A stretch of DNA of 54,471 nt, taken from positions 1 through 54,471 of IMG/VR virus record IMGVR_UViG_3300035688_000006. One strand, given 5' to 3'. The stretch is from a virus. Numbering within the stretch: the stretch's first letter is position 1; each line of letters starts with the position of its first letter. The notes beneath the pieces were generated by a model, which was not told where the DNA came from, made no database searches, and saw only the letters and a list, made by a program, of their open reading frames with translations. This document shows, one piece after another, positions 21,076 through 30,401 of this stretch. The translations under genes and the position numbers were made by a program.

Positions 21076-23901
21076 TTATCCTCCTAAACTTTCATCGCTT
21101 ACTTTTTTACCGGGCTCGCCATCTGCAAATCTTCCGGTCGTTTCGTCACACGCATAGGCGTACATCCTGTCCTCGAGGTCCGCCGTGGCCCAGTTCGTCG
21201 CCAATGTCGCCTCATCCCCGACGACAAAATACTGGCAGAGAAGCCAACCCAAGTCCGCGGCTTCAATGTCCAGTTTATTCCCCTGATAATCGACGCCCAG
21301 GGAAGTTACGAAGCAATATCGTCCATATTCGCCCAGCCCTAGAATGTCTATCCCGAACGGATCCTGCAGTCGGAGGTCGGTCAAGAGGTCTGCTCGGTCA
21401 ATCCAGTCCAATGGAAGGGAGAAAGAGAATTTGAGATACCCATAACGATATTTTAGGAGCTCCTCGTTCGCCCGGAACGCTCCCCAAGCTGCCGAAAGCG
21501 TCCAAGGGAAACAATATGGTTCGGGCGCCTCCATCTCCTTCTCCAGATCCTCGATGCTCATCTCGTCCCCGAACTCGTCCTCTTGGGCATATATTTCGGC
21601 TGCCGGATAGTAATTCCACTGCGCCCGTATCCGGTTGACGGTATCCGCATAATTGAACTTTCTGACGGGATGGCTGAGGGTGTCAATCTGGGCGAATATC
21701 GTCTCCGCTGTCGGGATGTTGCTAATATCCTTTCTGACAATTTTGAACCGGCCTATCCGGTCAAACGCGCTGTAAGCGCCGAGCGTCATGAGGAGCTCGC
21801 CCAGGATAATCTCCATGTCCTGCTCGTTTTGGATGATAAGATATCCGTTCTGCTGTTCGCCCAGTGCAATGAATATGTCGGCCAGGGTTTCAATCGAGCT
21901 GATATCAAGGAAATTTGCCGGAAGGCCGGCCAGGAATTGAAGGAAATAACCGATCACATACGCTGGATTTTGAATGTAACCGTTGGCTGGGTCGTTCCAG
22001 GGGTCATACACATACCCCTTGCAGTTAAACGTGATTTTCTTGTCTCCCTGGTCGGACGTGAACGTGATATAGGTCCTGCCCCCGTCTGCGTAGCTGACCG
22101 CGTAGGTCGCCGGATCCGCGAGAACACCGTCACCATAGACTTCCGTGATCGCCTTTAAACTCCCGTGCGCTCCGAGATATTGGAAAAGAACCGTGTCGAT
22201 ATACCGAGCCTCTACGGCGCCGCAGTTATCAGCCCCAGTATATGACGCCGTTCCAAGAACCTCGGGCATGGCCAGGCCCTTGGCATTATCATGGATATTC
22301 GGATACTCTTCTTTCGTGCATCGGTAAAGGGGAATTTTCCGCTGAAAATATTTTTTCGTTAGGTCGCCAAGACTTACGTGGAAGGCTGGTCCTGCGAGCT
22401 CGAAATCATTGACCACGAAAACCGCAGCCGATTCCTTCATGGCTTCGGGATAATTCCGCCAGGCCGTATAGACTTCGACGATTTGGTTTTTTAATAACCT
22501 GTACGACCCAAGTAATTTCGAGAATTCCTTGTCTGGATTGGCCAGCGTGACACTCATATCCGCACCGACATAGAGGCCCGTCCGCTCGGCGACTGACCGC
22601 GTGAACCCGCTCATGTCTTGGATCCGGCCATCGTAAAATATTTTAGGGCTGATGATATCACCGGGGGAATAATATCGGTCTATCACGTCGCCCAAGAAAT
22701 TTTTGAAGTGCCATTTGTGGAGCGAAATAACCGCGCCTTTTTTCCCGCCGTCTCCATCTGCGCCTCCTCCGCCTCCTCCGTCCCCTCCAACAGGAAGGAC
22801 ATAAAAAGAGAGCCGTGATCCTCTATAAAGACGCCCATCTGCCTCGCAATTCCAGTCTCCGGCGTATCCCCCGGCCGGGAATACTCCGAAGATGGTAAAA
22901 ATCTGAGCATGGCGCTTATCAAGAAAAATCTCATAACTCCCTTCAAGCATTGCCGGCATGGCCGCGATCGTAATCTGCGTATTATCGTTGACCACAAAAT
23001 CCGGAGCCGGGTGGACATAGATGCTGTGAAGGACATAATCGCCCTGGCCCTGGAGGCCGTGGAATGTGATATGAGTTACGGCGTCCTGCCATCCGCCAAC
23101 CGGCATATCATTGTTGCTATTTTGGGCGACATTCCTTATTTCCGTGTCGTCATTGTCGAATCCGAGGCCATTAAAGACGACCGATATTCCCCCTGCCGTC
23201 GTCATCGGCCCCGATTGCAATTTTTCATTGACGATCGGATTTAAAAATTTCGCCCTGACTCTCAGTACTTGGAAATCGAGAAACATGCCTTGACCTACTC
23301 CAGGGTTCCCCCCGGTCCCCGGATTCAATGCCGCCAAGAGGAGACCGTTCCTATAAAAATGCTGACGCTCGTTCCAACACTCTGGACCCGCGAGCGTTGC
23401 ATCGTACGTCGCTCCCGCGCAGAGCTTGAAAGGAACGGGATAGGCGAACATGTCAAATTGCGGCTGATTACAATACATCGTCCCATTTACCAAGGGCGTC
23501 GCCCCCGGACTCCACATGGTCACGCCGTCATAATACCGCCCGTTCGCAAGCCTCGAATCCCAAAAAAGAGGCGGAGCCGGATTCTTCTGGAAAAACGCGC
23601 CGACGTGACAATGAGTTTGAACCCAGGTATTAAGACTCGTAACGGCATTGATATCTACAACGACTTCATAGAGACAGTTTAAGCTATCGATATCTTCAAC
23701 CTGGGAAAATTCGCTCCAGGGTTTTGGTCGCGCCAGGCATCGAAAATTATAGTAATCGCCGCCTACCGATTTGCTCCACCCCGATCTCAGATACTCGAGA
23801 CGCGCCGCGACCCAGTGCTCGTTCTCGATCGTGTTGTCGGCAGACACAGCCCACCCGGTGAACACGTCGAAAATATTCCAGTCGCGGTACGGGATGGCCA
23901 T
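21076..23901 (-). CDS. Large tail tip/hub protein
   Basis: The 941-residue protein lies downstream of the tape measure and distal-tail genes, where tail-tip proteins sit. Its N-terminal ~370 residues are aromatic, beta-rich and lectin-like, with an IPT-like stretch near 238-300. A glycine/aspartate linker follows (about 378-392). Residues ~395-900 resemble tail hub proteins, with repeated YADxVNRIRAQW-type and strand-rich segments. The C-terminus is exposed and acidic. It probably closes the tail tube and carries receptor-binding parts. No catalytic motif was seen. Confidence 0.6.
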   Translation of the reverse strand: MAIPYRDWNIFDVFTGWAVSADNTIENEHWVAARLEYLRSGWSKSVGGDYYNFRCLARPKPWSEFSQVEDIDSLNCLYEVVVDINAVTSLNTWVQTHCHVGAFFQKNPAPPLFWDSRLANGRYYDGVTMWSPGATPLVNGTMYCNQPQFDMFAYPVPFKLCAGATYDATLAGPECWNERQHFYRNGLLLAALNPGTGGNPGVGQGMFLDFQVLRVRAKFLNPIVNEKLQSGPMTTAGGISVVFNGLGFDNDDTEIRNVAQNSNNDMPVGGWQDAVTHITFHGLQGQGDYVLHSIYVHPAPDFVVNDNTQITIAAMPAMLEGSYEIFLDKRHAQIFTIFGVFPAGGYAGDWNCEADGRLYRGSRLSFYVLPVGGDGGGGGGADGDGGKKGAVISLHKWHFKNFLGDVIDRYYSPGDIISPKIFYDGRIQDMSGFTRSVAERTGLYVGADMSVTLANPDKEFSKLLGSYRLLKNQIVEVYTAWRNYPEAMKESAAVFVVNDFELAGPAFHVSLGDLTKKYFQRKIPLYRCTKEEYPNIHDNAKGLAMPEVLGTASYTGADNCGAVEARYIDTVLFQYLGAHGSLKAITEVYGDGVLADPATYAVSYADGGRTYITFTSDQGDKKITFNCKGYVYDPWNDPANGYIQNPAYVIGYFLQFLAGLPANFLDISSIETLADIFIALGEQQNGYLIIQNEQDMEIILGELLMTLGAYSAFDRIGRFKIVRKDISNIPTAETIFAQIDTLSHPVRKFNYADTVNRIRAQWNYYPAAEIYAQEDEFGDEMSIEDLEKEMEAPEPYCFPWTLSAAWGAFRANEELLKYRYGYLKFSFSLPLDWIDRADLLTDLRLQDPFGIDILGLGEYGRYCFVTSLGVDYQGNKLDIEAADLGWLLCQYFVVGDEATLATNWATADLEDRMYAYACDETTGRFADGEPGKKVSDESLGG

Positions 23902-23910
23902 GGGATCGTT

Positions 23911-24387
23911 TTAATTCTCGATTTTCTTGGCTTTCTCCGGGGCGGGATCGGGTTCGGGGTCGGGATCGAGAAGGTCGCAGGCCAGGGCCGGGATGCGATT
24001 CCCGATATAGATTTTTCCGATCCTCTCTTTGAGCGTCGTGATGTCTTCGGCCTTCATGTCGATCGGCTCCAAAGCGCCCCAAATCCGATCGGCCATCTTG
24101 TTCAATTTTTGCTTTTCTTTATAACCTAATGACTCACCCTGGATTCCTGAATCAAGGGCTAAACAGCAGACATCACGGAGCGTCATCGGCTCGCCCTGCA
24201 CCCTCATGACCTCGGAGAATGTCGTCTTCTCCCGGTCGAGAATTGGGACGGTGTCGAAGATCGAATTGATCTGCTCCTCCGGCTTTTTCAGCCTCATGGC
24301 GATAGTCGTCATCGCCCCTTCGATGTTCAAGTCTCTGATAGGCTCTCCCTTTCTGGTTTTCAAAACTTGCGAAAAGTTAATCTTCAT
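23911..24387 (-). CDS. Conserved phage tail-region protein, 158 aa
   Basis: GGAGG precedes the start. The pattern LKTRKGEPIRD, MTLRDVCCLALDSG, then YKEKQKLNKMADRIW and a closing acidic Pro/Asp/Glu tail recalls a family of small phage proteins with LGEVCxxAL and GEEKLKRYxLAxKI segments. Those are usually coded near tail or fibre genes and have no assigned role. It is all-helical and soluble. It may be an assembly chaperone for the neighbouring adhesins. Confidence 0.5.
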   Translation of the reverse strand: MKINFSQVLKTRKGEPIRDLNIEGAMTTIAMRLKKPEEQINSIFDTVPILDREKTTFSEVMRVQGEPMTLRDVCCLALDSGIQGESLGYKEKQKLNKMADRIWGALEPIDMKAEDITTLKERIGKIYIGNRIPALACDLLDPDPEPDPAPEKAKKIEN

Positions 24388-24447
24388 AAATCCTCCTTTA
24401 ATGACTCATTTCCAATTTCTCGACTCTCGAAATCAAATCTTTCATAT

Positions 24448-25611
24448 TTAAAGAATTCTTAAATTTACAGATCGGAATATCTTTCCATTAGGGTATGTTC
24501 CCGCCAGCGCAATTCCGTTGCCCAAATAGGCAATAGAAAAGATATGGGTTTCCGCCGCCTGTTGTCCAAGGTCTGTCCAAGTAGCCCCATAATCCGTAGA
24601 GCGGAATATCTTTCCATGCAGGGCCGTTCCCGCCAGCGCAATTCCGTTGCCCAAATAGGCAAGAGAAAGGATATAGGTTTCCGCCGCCTGTTGTCCAAGA
24701 TTCGTCCAAGTAGCCCCATAATCCGTAGATCGGAATATCTTTCCATTAGGGTATGTTCCCGCCAGCGCAATTCCGTTGCCCAAATAGGCAAGAGAATAGA
24801 TATGGGTTTCCGCCGCCTGTTGTCCAAGGTCTGTCCAAGTAGCCCCATAATCCGTAGATCGGAATATCTTTCCATGCCCGCCTGTTCCCGCCAGCGCAAT
24901 TCCGTTGCCCAAATAGGCAAGAGAAAGGATATAGGTTTCCGCCGCCTGTTGTCCAAGATCCGTCCAAGGATAACGCCCAAGATCTTCGGTCAATCCCATC
25001 AATGCACCAAAAACACCTGGATAATAATTTTCGGCCATAGCCGAAATATTAATTCCCTTGGATTCGATAATTTTGGTGATATGTAAGTGATCAAATATTG
25101 GCCCATCCGTATCTTTTAAGTTATTTATGTTGGCTTTTTGTGCCGCATGAATATGATCTCTTCTTGAGGCATATAAGGAGATTCCATCTGCGGCCGTACC
25201 TATTTCAACCGGATCGCCCTCCGCGTCATTGAATGAATATACGGAACTTTTTAGATTTCCAAGTTGATCGAATACTCCATCAAGAGTCCATGTATCTCCA
25301 ACCGCAAGAGTCCCTTTCCAGATTTGTCTTGTCCCTCCCGACGAAACATATCTAATCGTAACGACTACGGCCGCCGTGTCCCTATTCTGTATTGTTATCG
25401 CTTTAATAATCCTTTGAGTGCTCGCCCCAGGGGAGGCAACCAAAGTAACTGGCGTAGTCCCGTTCAAAACCCCATCATTCGAGCCCTCAAGAAAAGAAGA
25501 AGTTGTAGCATCGGCATAATGAGCCGTAAAATCAGGATTTGTGGTAGCAGCCGCACCCGCCATGATGGCCGTTATGCTTTTAGTCGTTGCGTCAAGAATT
25601 AATATTTTCAT
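24448..25611 (-). CDS. Adhesin-like tail protein with four near-identical BNR-type repeats
   Basis: ATG 25611 overlaps the previous stop and follows a GGAG site. The first ~230 residues form a beta-rich base with a RRDHIHAAQK segment like that of fibre trimer bases. Then come four 43-residue repeats (GKIFRSTDYGATWTDLGQQ type) of the BNR/photosystem-assembly beta-propeller family. Repeats alternate in type: YILSL with GGHG or ALHG, and HIYSL/HIFSI with YPNG. Four blades are too few for a closed propeller, so the array may be a truncated or oligomeric adhesin. Near identity at DNA level shows recent expansion. A role in surface binding is inferred. Confidence 0.6.
   Translation of the reverse strand: MKILILDATTKSITAIMAGAAATTNPDFTAHYADATTSSFLEGSNDGVLNGTTPVTLVASPGASTQRIIKAITIQNRDTAAVVVTIRYVSSGGTRQIWKGTLAVGDTWTLDGVFDQLGNLKSSVYSFNDAEGDPVEIGTAADGISLYASRRDHIHAAQKANINNLKDTDGPIFDHLHITKIIESKGINISAMAENYYPGVFGALMGLTEDLGRYPWTDLGQQAAETYILSLAYLGNGIALAGTGGHGKIFRSTDYGATWTDLGQQAAETHIYSLAYLGNGIALAGTYPNGKIFRSTDYGATWTNLGQQAAETYILSLAYLGNGIALAGTALHGKIFRSTDYGATWTDLGQQAAETHIFSIAYLGNGIALAGTYPNGKIFRSVNLRIL
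24471..24986. repeat. Four tandem 129-bp repeats
   Basis: Units begin at about 24471, 24600, 24729 and 24858, exactly 129 bp apart, and are nearly identical. The last diverges after about 115 bp. They encode the four propeller-type repeats. Substitutions cluster at the same few codons in each unit. Confidence 0.85.
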
Positions 25612-26561
25612 AATAGCCAACTCCTTTGTTTAGACTCAATTATTGATGCGGTCAATCCGGCAATGGCGGCCTGATTCAACGTCGCCCAGGCCGGTATAGC
25701 GCCCGTAACTCCGGCCAGATATTCTCCCGTTGCCCCTACCGCCGCGAGTTCGCCGATAGTATTCGCCGCCATAGCCACCGGCAACCGGAAGGCCGTCGCC
25801 GAGTTAGGCAGAATCAGCGTTGACCAAAGGGGAGCCGCGCCGACCCCGCCGCTCCGGAGATAGGAACCTACGGCAACGTCGGCGAGGGCCGCTAGGTTAG
25901 TCGTGGCCGAAGCATAGAGAATATCTCCTATGGCCAGGGCAGCTATATGAACTCCATCCACTAGATCAACGTTGAGATTCGTGCATTTAGTTGTGGACGT
26001 GACATTGAGAGGCATCGTCCCTATCGCTAAAGATGAGACGATCTGGCCTATGACCGTGATCACCCCGGCGGTAGAGATTTGAAGAATAGCTGCCGACCAG
26101 GATGCTCCATCGTGATGATGGATTTTTAGAGCATAAGTCTCAGCCAAATCCCTAATTGACAGACACCAGGTTTTATCGCCGCCTTCGTTTCGTAAATAAA
26201 AACAGGCATATCCACCCGTAGAATTCGTGCCTACCAAAGCTAGTGCTGCATTCGTAGCATTTGCGATTGTAAATTGCGCTGCTACCGGATCGGTCATCGG
26301 CGACGTGCCGCCGAGAACTATGGCCGTCGCACTTGCCCGATATAGAGGACTGTCTGCCACGGCACCTGCGGCAGTAGCGTAAGGCATATAACCCGCCGCA
26401 AGCGCAACATTCGAGGCGAGTTGGCCCGCCGCGTTCGTGACAACGAGCCTCGAGGCCGTCAGAGCTACGCCACCGCTGACAACTGCCCGGACATCGTTCA
26501 ATCGTAGTTTTAGCTCAGCAATCTGGCCCCGAATTTTGCTGAGATCGTCTTGAACACTCAT
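25608..26561 (-). CDS. Tail fibre-like protein, 317 aa
   Basis: After a short coiled-coil start (about 1-28), the protein is low in charge and rich in Ala, Thr, Val, Ser and Gly, with repeated short strands and a GGDKTWCLSIRD segment. This is a composition typical of trimeric phage fibres and their carbohydrate-binding parts. It is co-translated with the BNR-repeat adhesin and the distal tail protein. It likely forms an extended fibre shaft. Exact homology is not recognised. Confidence 0.6.
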   Translation of the reverse strand: MSVQDDLSKIRGQIAELKLRLNDVRAVVSGGVALTASRLVVTNAAGQLASNVALAAGYMPYATAAGAVADSPLYRASATAIVLGGTSPMTDPVAAQFTIANATNAALALVGTNSTGGYACFYLRNEGGDKTWCLSIRDLAETYALKIHHHDGASWSAAILQISTAGVITVIGQIVSSLAIGTMPLNVTSTTKCTNLNVDLVDGVHIAALAIGDILYASATTNLAALADVAVGSYLRSGGVGAAPLWSTLILPNSATAFRLPVAMAANTIGELAAVGATGEYLAGVTGAIPAWATLNQAAIAGLTASIIESKQRSWLL

Positions 26562-27364
26562 AGCAGAGTGATTCCCCTGGTCAAGACCTTGAAGTCAATC
26601 GTCCACTCCCTCAGCTCTTTCGCGTCTGGATTATAGATAATCCTTCGAGCTGACGGCGACCCCATCACCTTGACCATGTAGACATGCGGCAGATGATGAT
26701 CTGGAATGAGGACAAACCGTCCGGCCGGTCCTCCGATCGCCGTCAGGAAAGTCTCGAAGGCGTCCAGGACGGCCGGGTCGTTGAGATTCGAGAATTTAAT
26801 TTTGAGAATTTTCGACTCCGAGTAATAGGCATCCCAATCCTGGCCGTACTGCGTCACCTGCTCCGAGGCGTAAAACTGGGATCCATCATCCCGGCCCGGC
26901 TGGATATGGGCGGTCGGGAAGTTGCCGAGCGCACCCAGCCAAAGCTCTCCGATCCTGGGAAAGACCGTGTTTGCCCCATCCTCCACGTTGAGATGCCACC
27001 AGCGGTGCGTGTGGTCAAACCGGCCGTAAAGGTCATAAAGACGGTATGTGAGGGGGATGCTGTGCAGCCAGGGACCCGTCAAATTATTCACAGGATGAGC
27101 GTCAGGGTCCGGCACGTGGAGAATAAGCGAGAGACCGGCCGAAACAACGGGGTCTTTGAAATTATGATTGAATATCCCGCAGAACTGCACCTGCGCCGGA
27201 CCACCCAGGTCGACGGTAATCCACTGACTCGTCTTGGCTGTAAAATAGAACGGCTTCGAAGGCCGCCCGTCATACAGATTTTCCATAACGTACAGGGTGT
27301 TCTCGCTTGATACGTCGTGAAGGGTCACGGCATTTATCAGATTCGTCGTCGAATAGTATAGCAT
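26558..27364 (-). CDS. Distal tail/minor tail protein with discoidin-like N-domain
   Basis: The 268-residue product comes right after the tape measure gene, where distal tail proteins are coded. Its first ~150 residues (TLHDVSSENTLYVMENLYDG, then WITVDLGGPAQVQFCGIFNHN) match the pattern of F5/8-type C (discoidin-like) carbohydrate-binding domains. The C-terminal half is strand-rich, ending in REWTIDFKVLTRG. It probably forms a ring at the tail tip that links tube and hub. Confidence 0.6.
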   Translation of the reverse strand: MLYYSTTNLINAVTLHDVSSENTLYVMENLYDGRPSKPFYFTAKTSQWITVDLGGPAQVQFCGIFNHNFKDPVVSAGLSLILHVPDPDAHPVNNLTGPWLHSIPLTYRLYDLYGRFDHTHRWWHLNVEDGANTVFPRIGELWLGALGNFPTAHIQPGRDDGSQFYASEQVTQYGQDWDAYYSESKILKIKFSNLNDPAVLDAFETFLTAIGGPAGRFVLIPDHHLPHVYMVKVMGSPSARRIIYNPDAKELREWTIDFKVLTRGITLL

Positions 27365-27365
27365 C

Positions 27366-30300
27366 TTAAACTCCGAACGCTTCCATCATTTGACGTTTAT
27401 TAATATTCGCCTTCAACATGGCGATAAGCTCCGGACCGATCTTTTCCCGGACGATTTTTCTCACGGAATTTCCATCTATGGCGTCGATATAAAAGGACGG
27501 ATTGAAGTTCAGCGTAACGCTCTTCCCGCCTTCACTCCTGACGGCGTTTATAATATTCGCAGCCGGCGCCGTGATCTCCGGCTCGCTCGGCGTTCCGTGG
27601 GTCATGATCAACTCGGTTTGCGTGGAAACATGGCCGGCCTGGGCTCCGCCGATTCCTTCAATGGCCGTAATAATACCTGATACCCCATCATTTATTTGAC
27701 TCAATTTCTCCCATATAGTCGTATTCAAAATGTTTGCAAGATTGTCTATCTTGACGCAGACGTCGGTCATGATCCCGCCTAGTTGCGACTGGATCCCCCA
27801 GATAATATCGTTCATCTGGTTATCTCTAATGTCGATCTGCAGAACATTCAAAAGCCCCTCGGTTGATATCTGGATTTTTTTGATATTAGCTTCCGCGGAA
27901 CTGGCCATCCCGCCGCCTCCGAAGAGGGCCTTAACGGCCGAGAACCCCGCAAATATGGCTATCGCTATAGCCCCGACAATTATAAGAGCCGGAGCAGCCG
28001 CAGCGAGAGTGGTGGCCGCAGTAGCGATCGCCGTGGCCAGAACGGTGATGGCCGAGGCGATCCCGGTCGCGATGGCGGTTATTCCCGTCCCAACGGCTGT
28101 CGCAATCGCCGTGATAGCTGTCCCAATTCCCGTCCCTATATTCGCGATTAGACCGCCGATCCCACTCAAAGAGGTACTTACTCCCCCCAAAGCGGTTTCC
28201 GATGTCTTGCCAGCGTCTATAATATTCTTCCCCATGTCGGTTGCACTTTTCCCGACGTCCGAAAAGAGATCCGTGAGAAGTTTCTTGAACTCTTTCACAA
28301 GGGCTGAGCCGATCATCTGGCTTATAACTTGGAAAAAAGTCTCCCTCGCAGTTTTCCATGCCCTGTTCCAAAGCGTTACGATCGACATCGGCTTGCCTTC
28401 TACTATGCTGTCTACAAACTGTCCCATCAGGTCTCCCCATTTCGAGCCGACCTGATTGAAAAAACCGTCCCACTCCGTGCTCATCGTCTCAGTCGCAGTG
28501 GTCGTTTCGGTTGTCACCCCTCTAATATCCCCCTGAACTTTCTGCATCCCCTTTGCGTAGTCTTGGGCACTAATATCGCCCTTGTCAAAAGCTGTTTTCA
28601 GGTCTGCCTGTTCTCGTATGAGCTCCCTAGTCCTATCTATCGTTTGGCGAATTGTAAGGATGCCTAATTTCTCTAAAGTCTGCTGATATTTATAGGCAAA
28701 CGTATTAACATCGGCAAAAGCTGGGGCGGCCAATTTTATAACGCCGTTCAGATCCCGGGCCGGAGGAAGGAGTCCGGTTACCTGTTGCTTTGTCCCCTTG
28801 AGATCCTCATTGACCTGTCGGACGCCGATGTCATACTCCTTCTGCGTGATCTTGTGGTCTCTCAAGAGATCGTCCAGTCTCTTGAGATGGCCCTTTGCCT
28901 CGGACCAAGCCTTGGCCTGATTGTCTATCGTCACAATTCCTGTCGATGCAATCCAAGTCGCCCAATCCTCCTCCGCCTTGGCCGCGGCCTCGGTCTCTGC
29001 CTCCATCTCCCCCATCGTTTTTTTGTGGACTTCACCGACTGTTTTTACTGCGGTGAGATTCTTATCCCATCCCACGACCATAGCGTCCAACGTCGCGGAT
29101 CCAGTCGTGCCGTGTTCTTTATACTGAGCGATGAGAATGGCCTGGGCGTCGCTGATGTTCGTGATGCTTTTTCCCACCAAGTCGGAGGCTACGGCAAGGG
29201 CCTCAGCTCTGACCTTTGCAGCCTCGAAATGTCCCGGCAGCAATTCGATGGGACTGCCTTCGCCTCTTTTCTTATAGAGTTTGTCGAAGAGCCTGCCGAT
29301 CGCCTCGTCCACACCGGGGATTTCCCGAAGAAGTGTACCTATGCCCCAACCAATAAAAGCAGCCACACCAACAGCTGGGATCTTCTTGAGAATACCAGAG
29401 ATGCCCGCCTCGCCCAGGCTTGCGCCTAGTCCCGTGAATTGGCTGATGAGTTTTGAGCCGATATCTAGGCCCTTCATCGCTTGAAAACCGGCCACAATCT
29501 TCGGCAGTATCAAAAGCATCGGCCCCATGACCGACATGATAACTCCGAGGGCGCCTGCCGTCTTAACGATGGCATCTGTCAATCCCGGATGCGCCGCCAT
29601 CCATGCTGTTATTTTTCCGACCACGGCAGTAATTTTGTCAACCATGGATGTAAGAGCTGGCATCATCGACCCAACGAGATGTTCAGTCGACGCCTTGAGG
29701 GCTAACTTAAGCGTCGTGACCCTGTCTCCGAAATTATCCGCGCCCTCGGCCGCCTCTTTGGTCATGACAAGCCCGAGTTTTTTCGCCTCCTCCATCTGCT
29801 CCCGGATTGCCTTAGAGCCTGTATTTAACATCGGGATTAAATCCAGACCTGATTTTCCAAATATTTTCATAGCCATCTCAGACTTTTCGGCGCCATCAGG
29901 CATTTCCTTAAATCTATCTGCCACATCCAGCATGACGTCGTTCATGTCTCGCAGAACGCCATGCGAATCTCTCGTCTCAATCCCCAAATATTTGAACATT
30001 TGGGCCGCTTTGCTTCCCTTGTCATCGGCCTCCATCATGTTCATAGAGAGGCGCTTCATGCCCGTAGCAATACCTTCAAGCGATGTTTCGTTTGTCTCTG
30101 CAGCCAGGCGAAGCGCCGAAAGGGTCTCTACAGACACACCTGTTTGCTTTGAGAGTTTTGACAGAGATTCGCCGGTATCTACGACCTTGAATATCATCGC
30201 CCCCAACGAGGCGACGACGGCCCCGCCCACAGCCGTCATCGCCGTACCGATGCCCTTTATGGTAGCGCTGTGTTTTTGGATGGCGCCGGCCAGGCCCGCC

Positions 30301-30401
30301 GCTTCACCCTGTGCTTCCTTGGCCGAGGCAGAGAACCCCGACTTGTCCAGCATGAGTTTGCTGACAATAGCACCGGCCAGAAAACCGCCGCCAGTACCCA
30401 T
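27366..30401 (-). CDS. Tail tape measure protein
   Basis: The longest gene in the window (1011 aa) lies immediately downstream of the G/GT chaperone genes, its start overlapping the T-frame stop. It has an N-terminal helical region with LSKLSKQTGVSVETLSALR (TP901-type tape measure pattern), Gly/Ala-rich hydrophobic membrane-like segments (about 255-300 and 735-840), and long alpha-helical stretches. Tape measures set tail length and pass into the cell envelope during DNA entry. From the usual length relation, about 1000 residues would suggest a tail of the order of 150 nm. No lytic enzyme motif is seen inside it. Confidence 0.9.
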   Translation of the reverse strand: MGTGGGFLAGAIVSKLMLDKSGFSASAKEAQGEAAGLAGAIQKHSATIKGIGTAMTAVGGAVVASLGAMIFKVVDTGESLSKLSKQTGVSVETLSALRLAAETNETSLEGIATGMKRLSMNMMEADDKGSKAAQMFKYLGIETRDSHGVLRDMNDVMLDVADRFKEMPDGAEKSEMAMKIFGKSGLDLIPMLNTGSKAIREQMEEAKKLGLVMTKEAAEGADNFGDRVTTLKLALKASTEHLVGSMMPALTSMVDKITAVVGKITAWMAAHPGLTDAIVKTAGALGVIMSVMGPMLLILPKIVAGFQAMKGLDIGSKLISQFTGLGASLGEAGISGILKKIPAVGVAAFIGWGIGTLLREIPGVDEAIGRLFDKLYKKRGEGSPIELLPGHFEAAKVRAEALAVASDLVGKSITNISDAQAILIAQYKEHGTTGSATLDAMVVGWDKNLTAVKTVGEVHKKTMGEMEAETEAAAKAEEDWATWIASTGIVTIDNQAKAWSEAKGHLKRLDDLLRDHKITQKEYDIGVRQVNEDLKGTKQQVTGLLPPARDLNGVIKLAAPAFADVNTFAYKYQQTLEKLGILTIRQTIDRTRELIREQADLKTAFDKGDISAQDYAKGMQKVQGDIRGVTTETTTATETMSTEWDGFFNQVGSKWGDLMGQFVDSIVEGKPMSIVTLWNRAWKTARETFFQVISQMIGSALVKEFKKLLTDLFSDVGKSATDMGKNIIDAGKTSETALGGVSTSLSGIGGLIANIGTGIGTAITAIATAVGTGITAIATGIASAITVLATAIATAATTLAAAAPALIIVGAIAIAIFAGFSAVKALFGGGGMASSAEANIKKIQISTEGLLNVLQIDIRDNQMNDIIWGIQSQLGGIMTDVCVKIDNLANILNTTIWEKLSQINDGVSGIITAIEGIGGAQAGHVSTQTELIMTHGTPSEPEITAPAANIINAVRSEGGKSVTLNFNPSFYIDAIDGNSVRKIVREKIGPELIAMLKANINKRQMMEAFGV

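Noticed and set aside
24471-24986. CRISPR-like repeats
   Set aside because: The 129-bp units are fully coding, adjacent without spacers, and encode propeller repeats.
24448-25611. Diversity-generating retroelement target
   Set aside because: No reverse transcriptase and no template repeat were seen; the variation is among tandem units.
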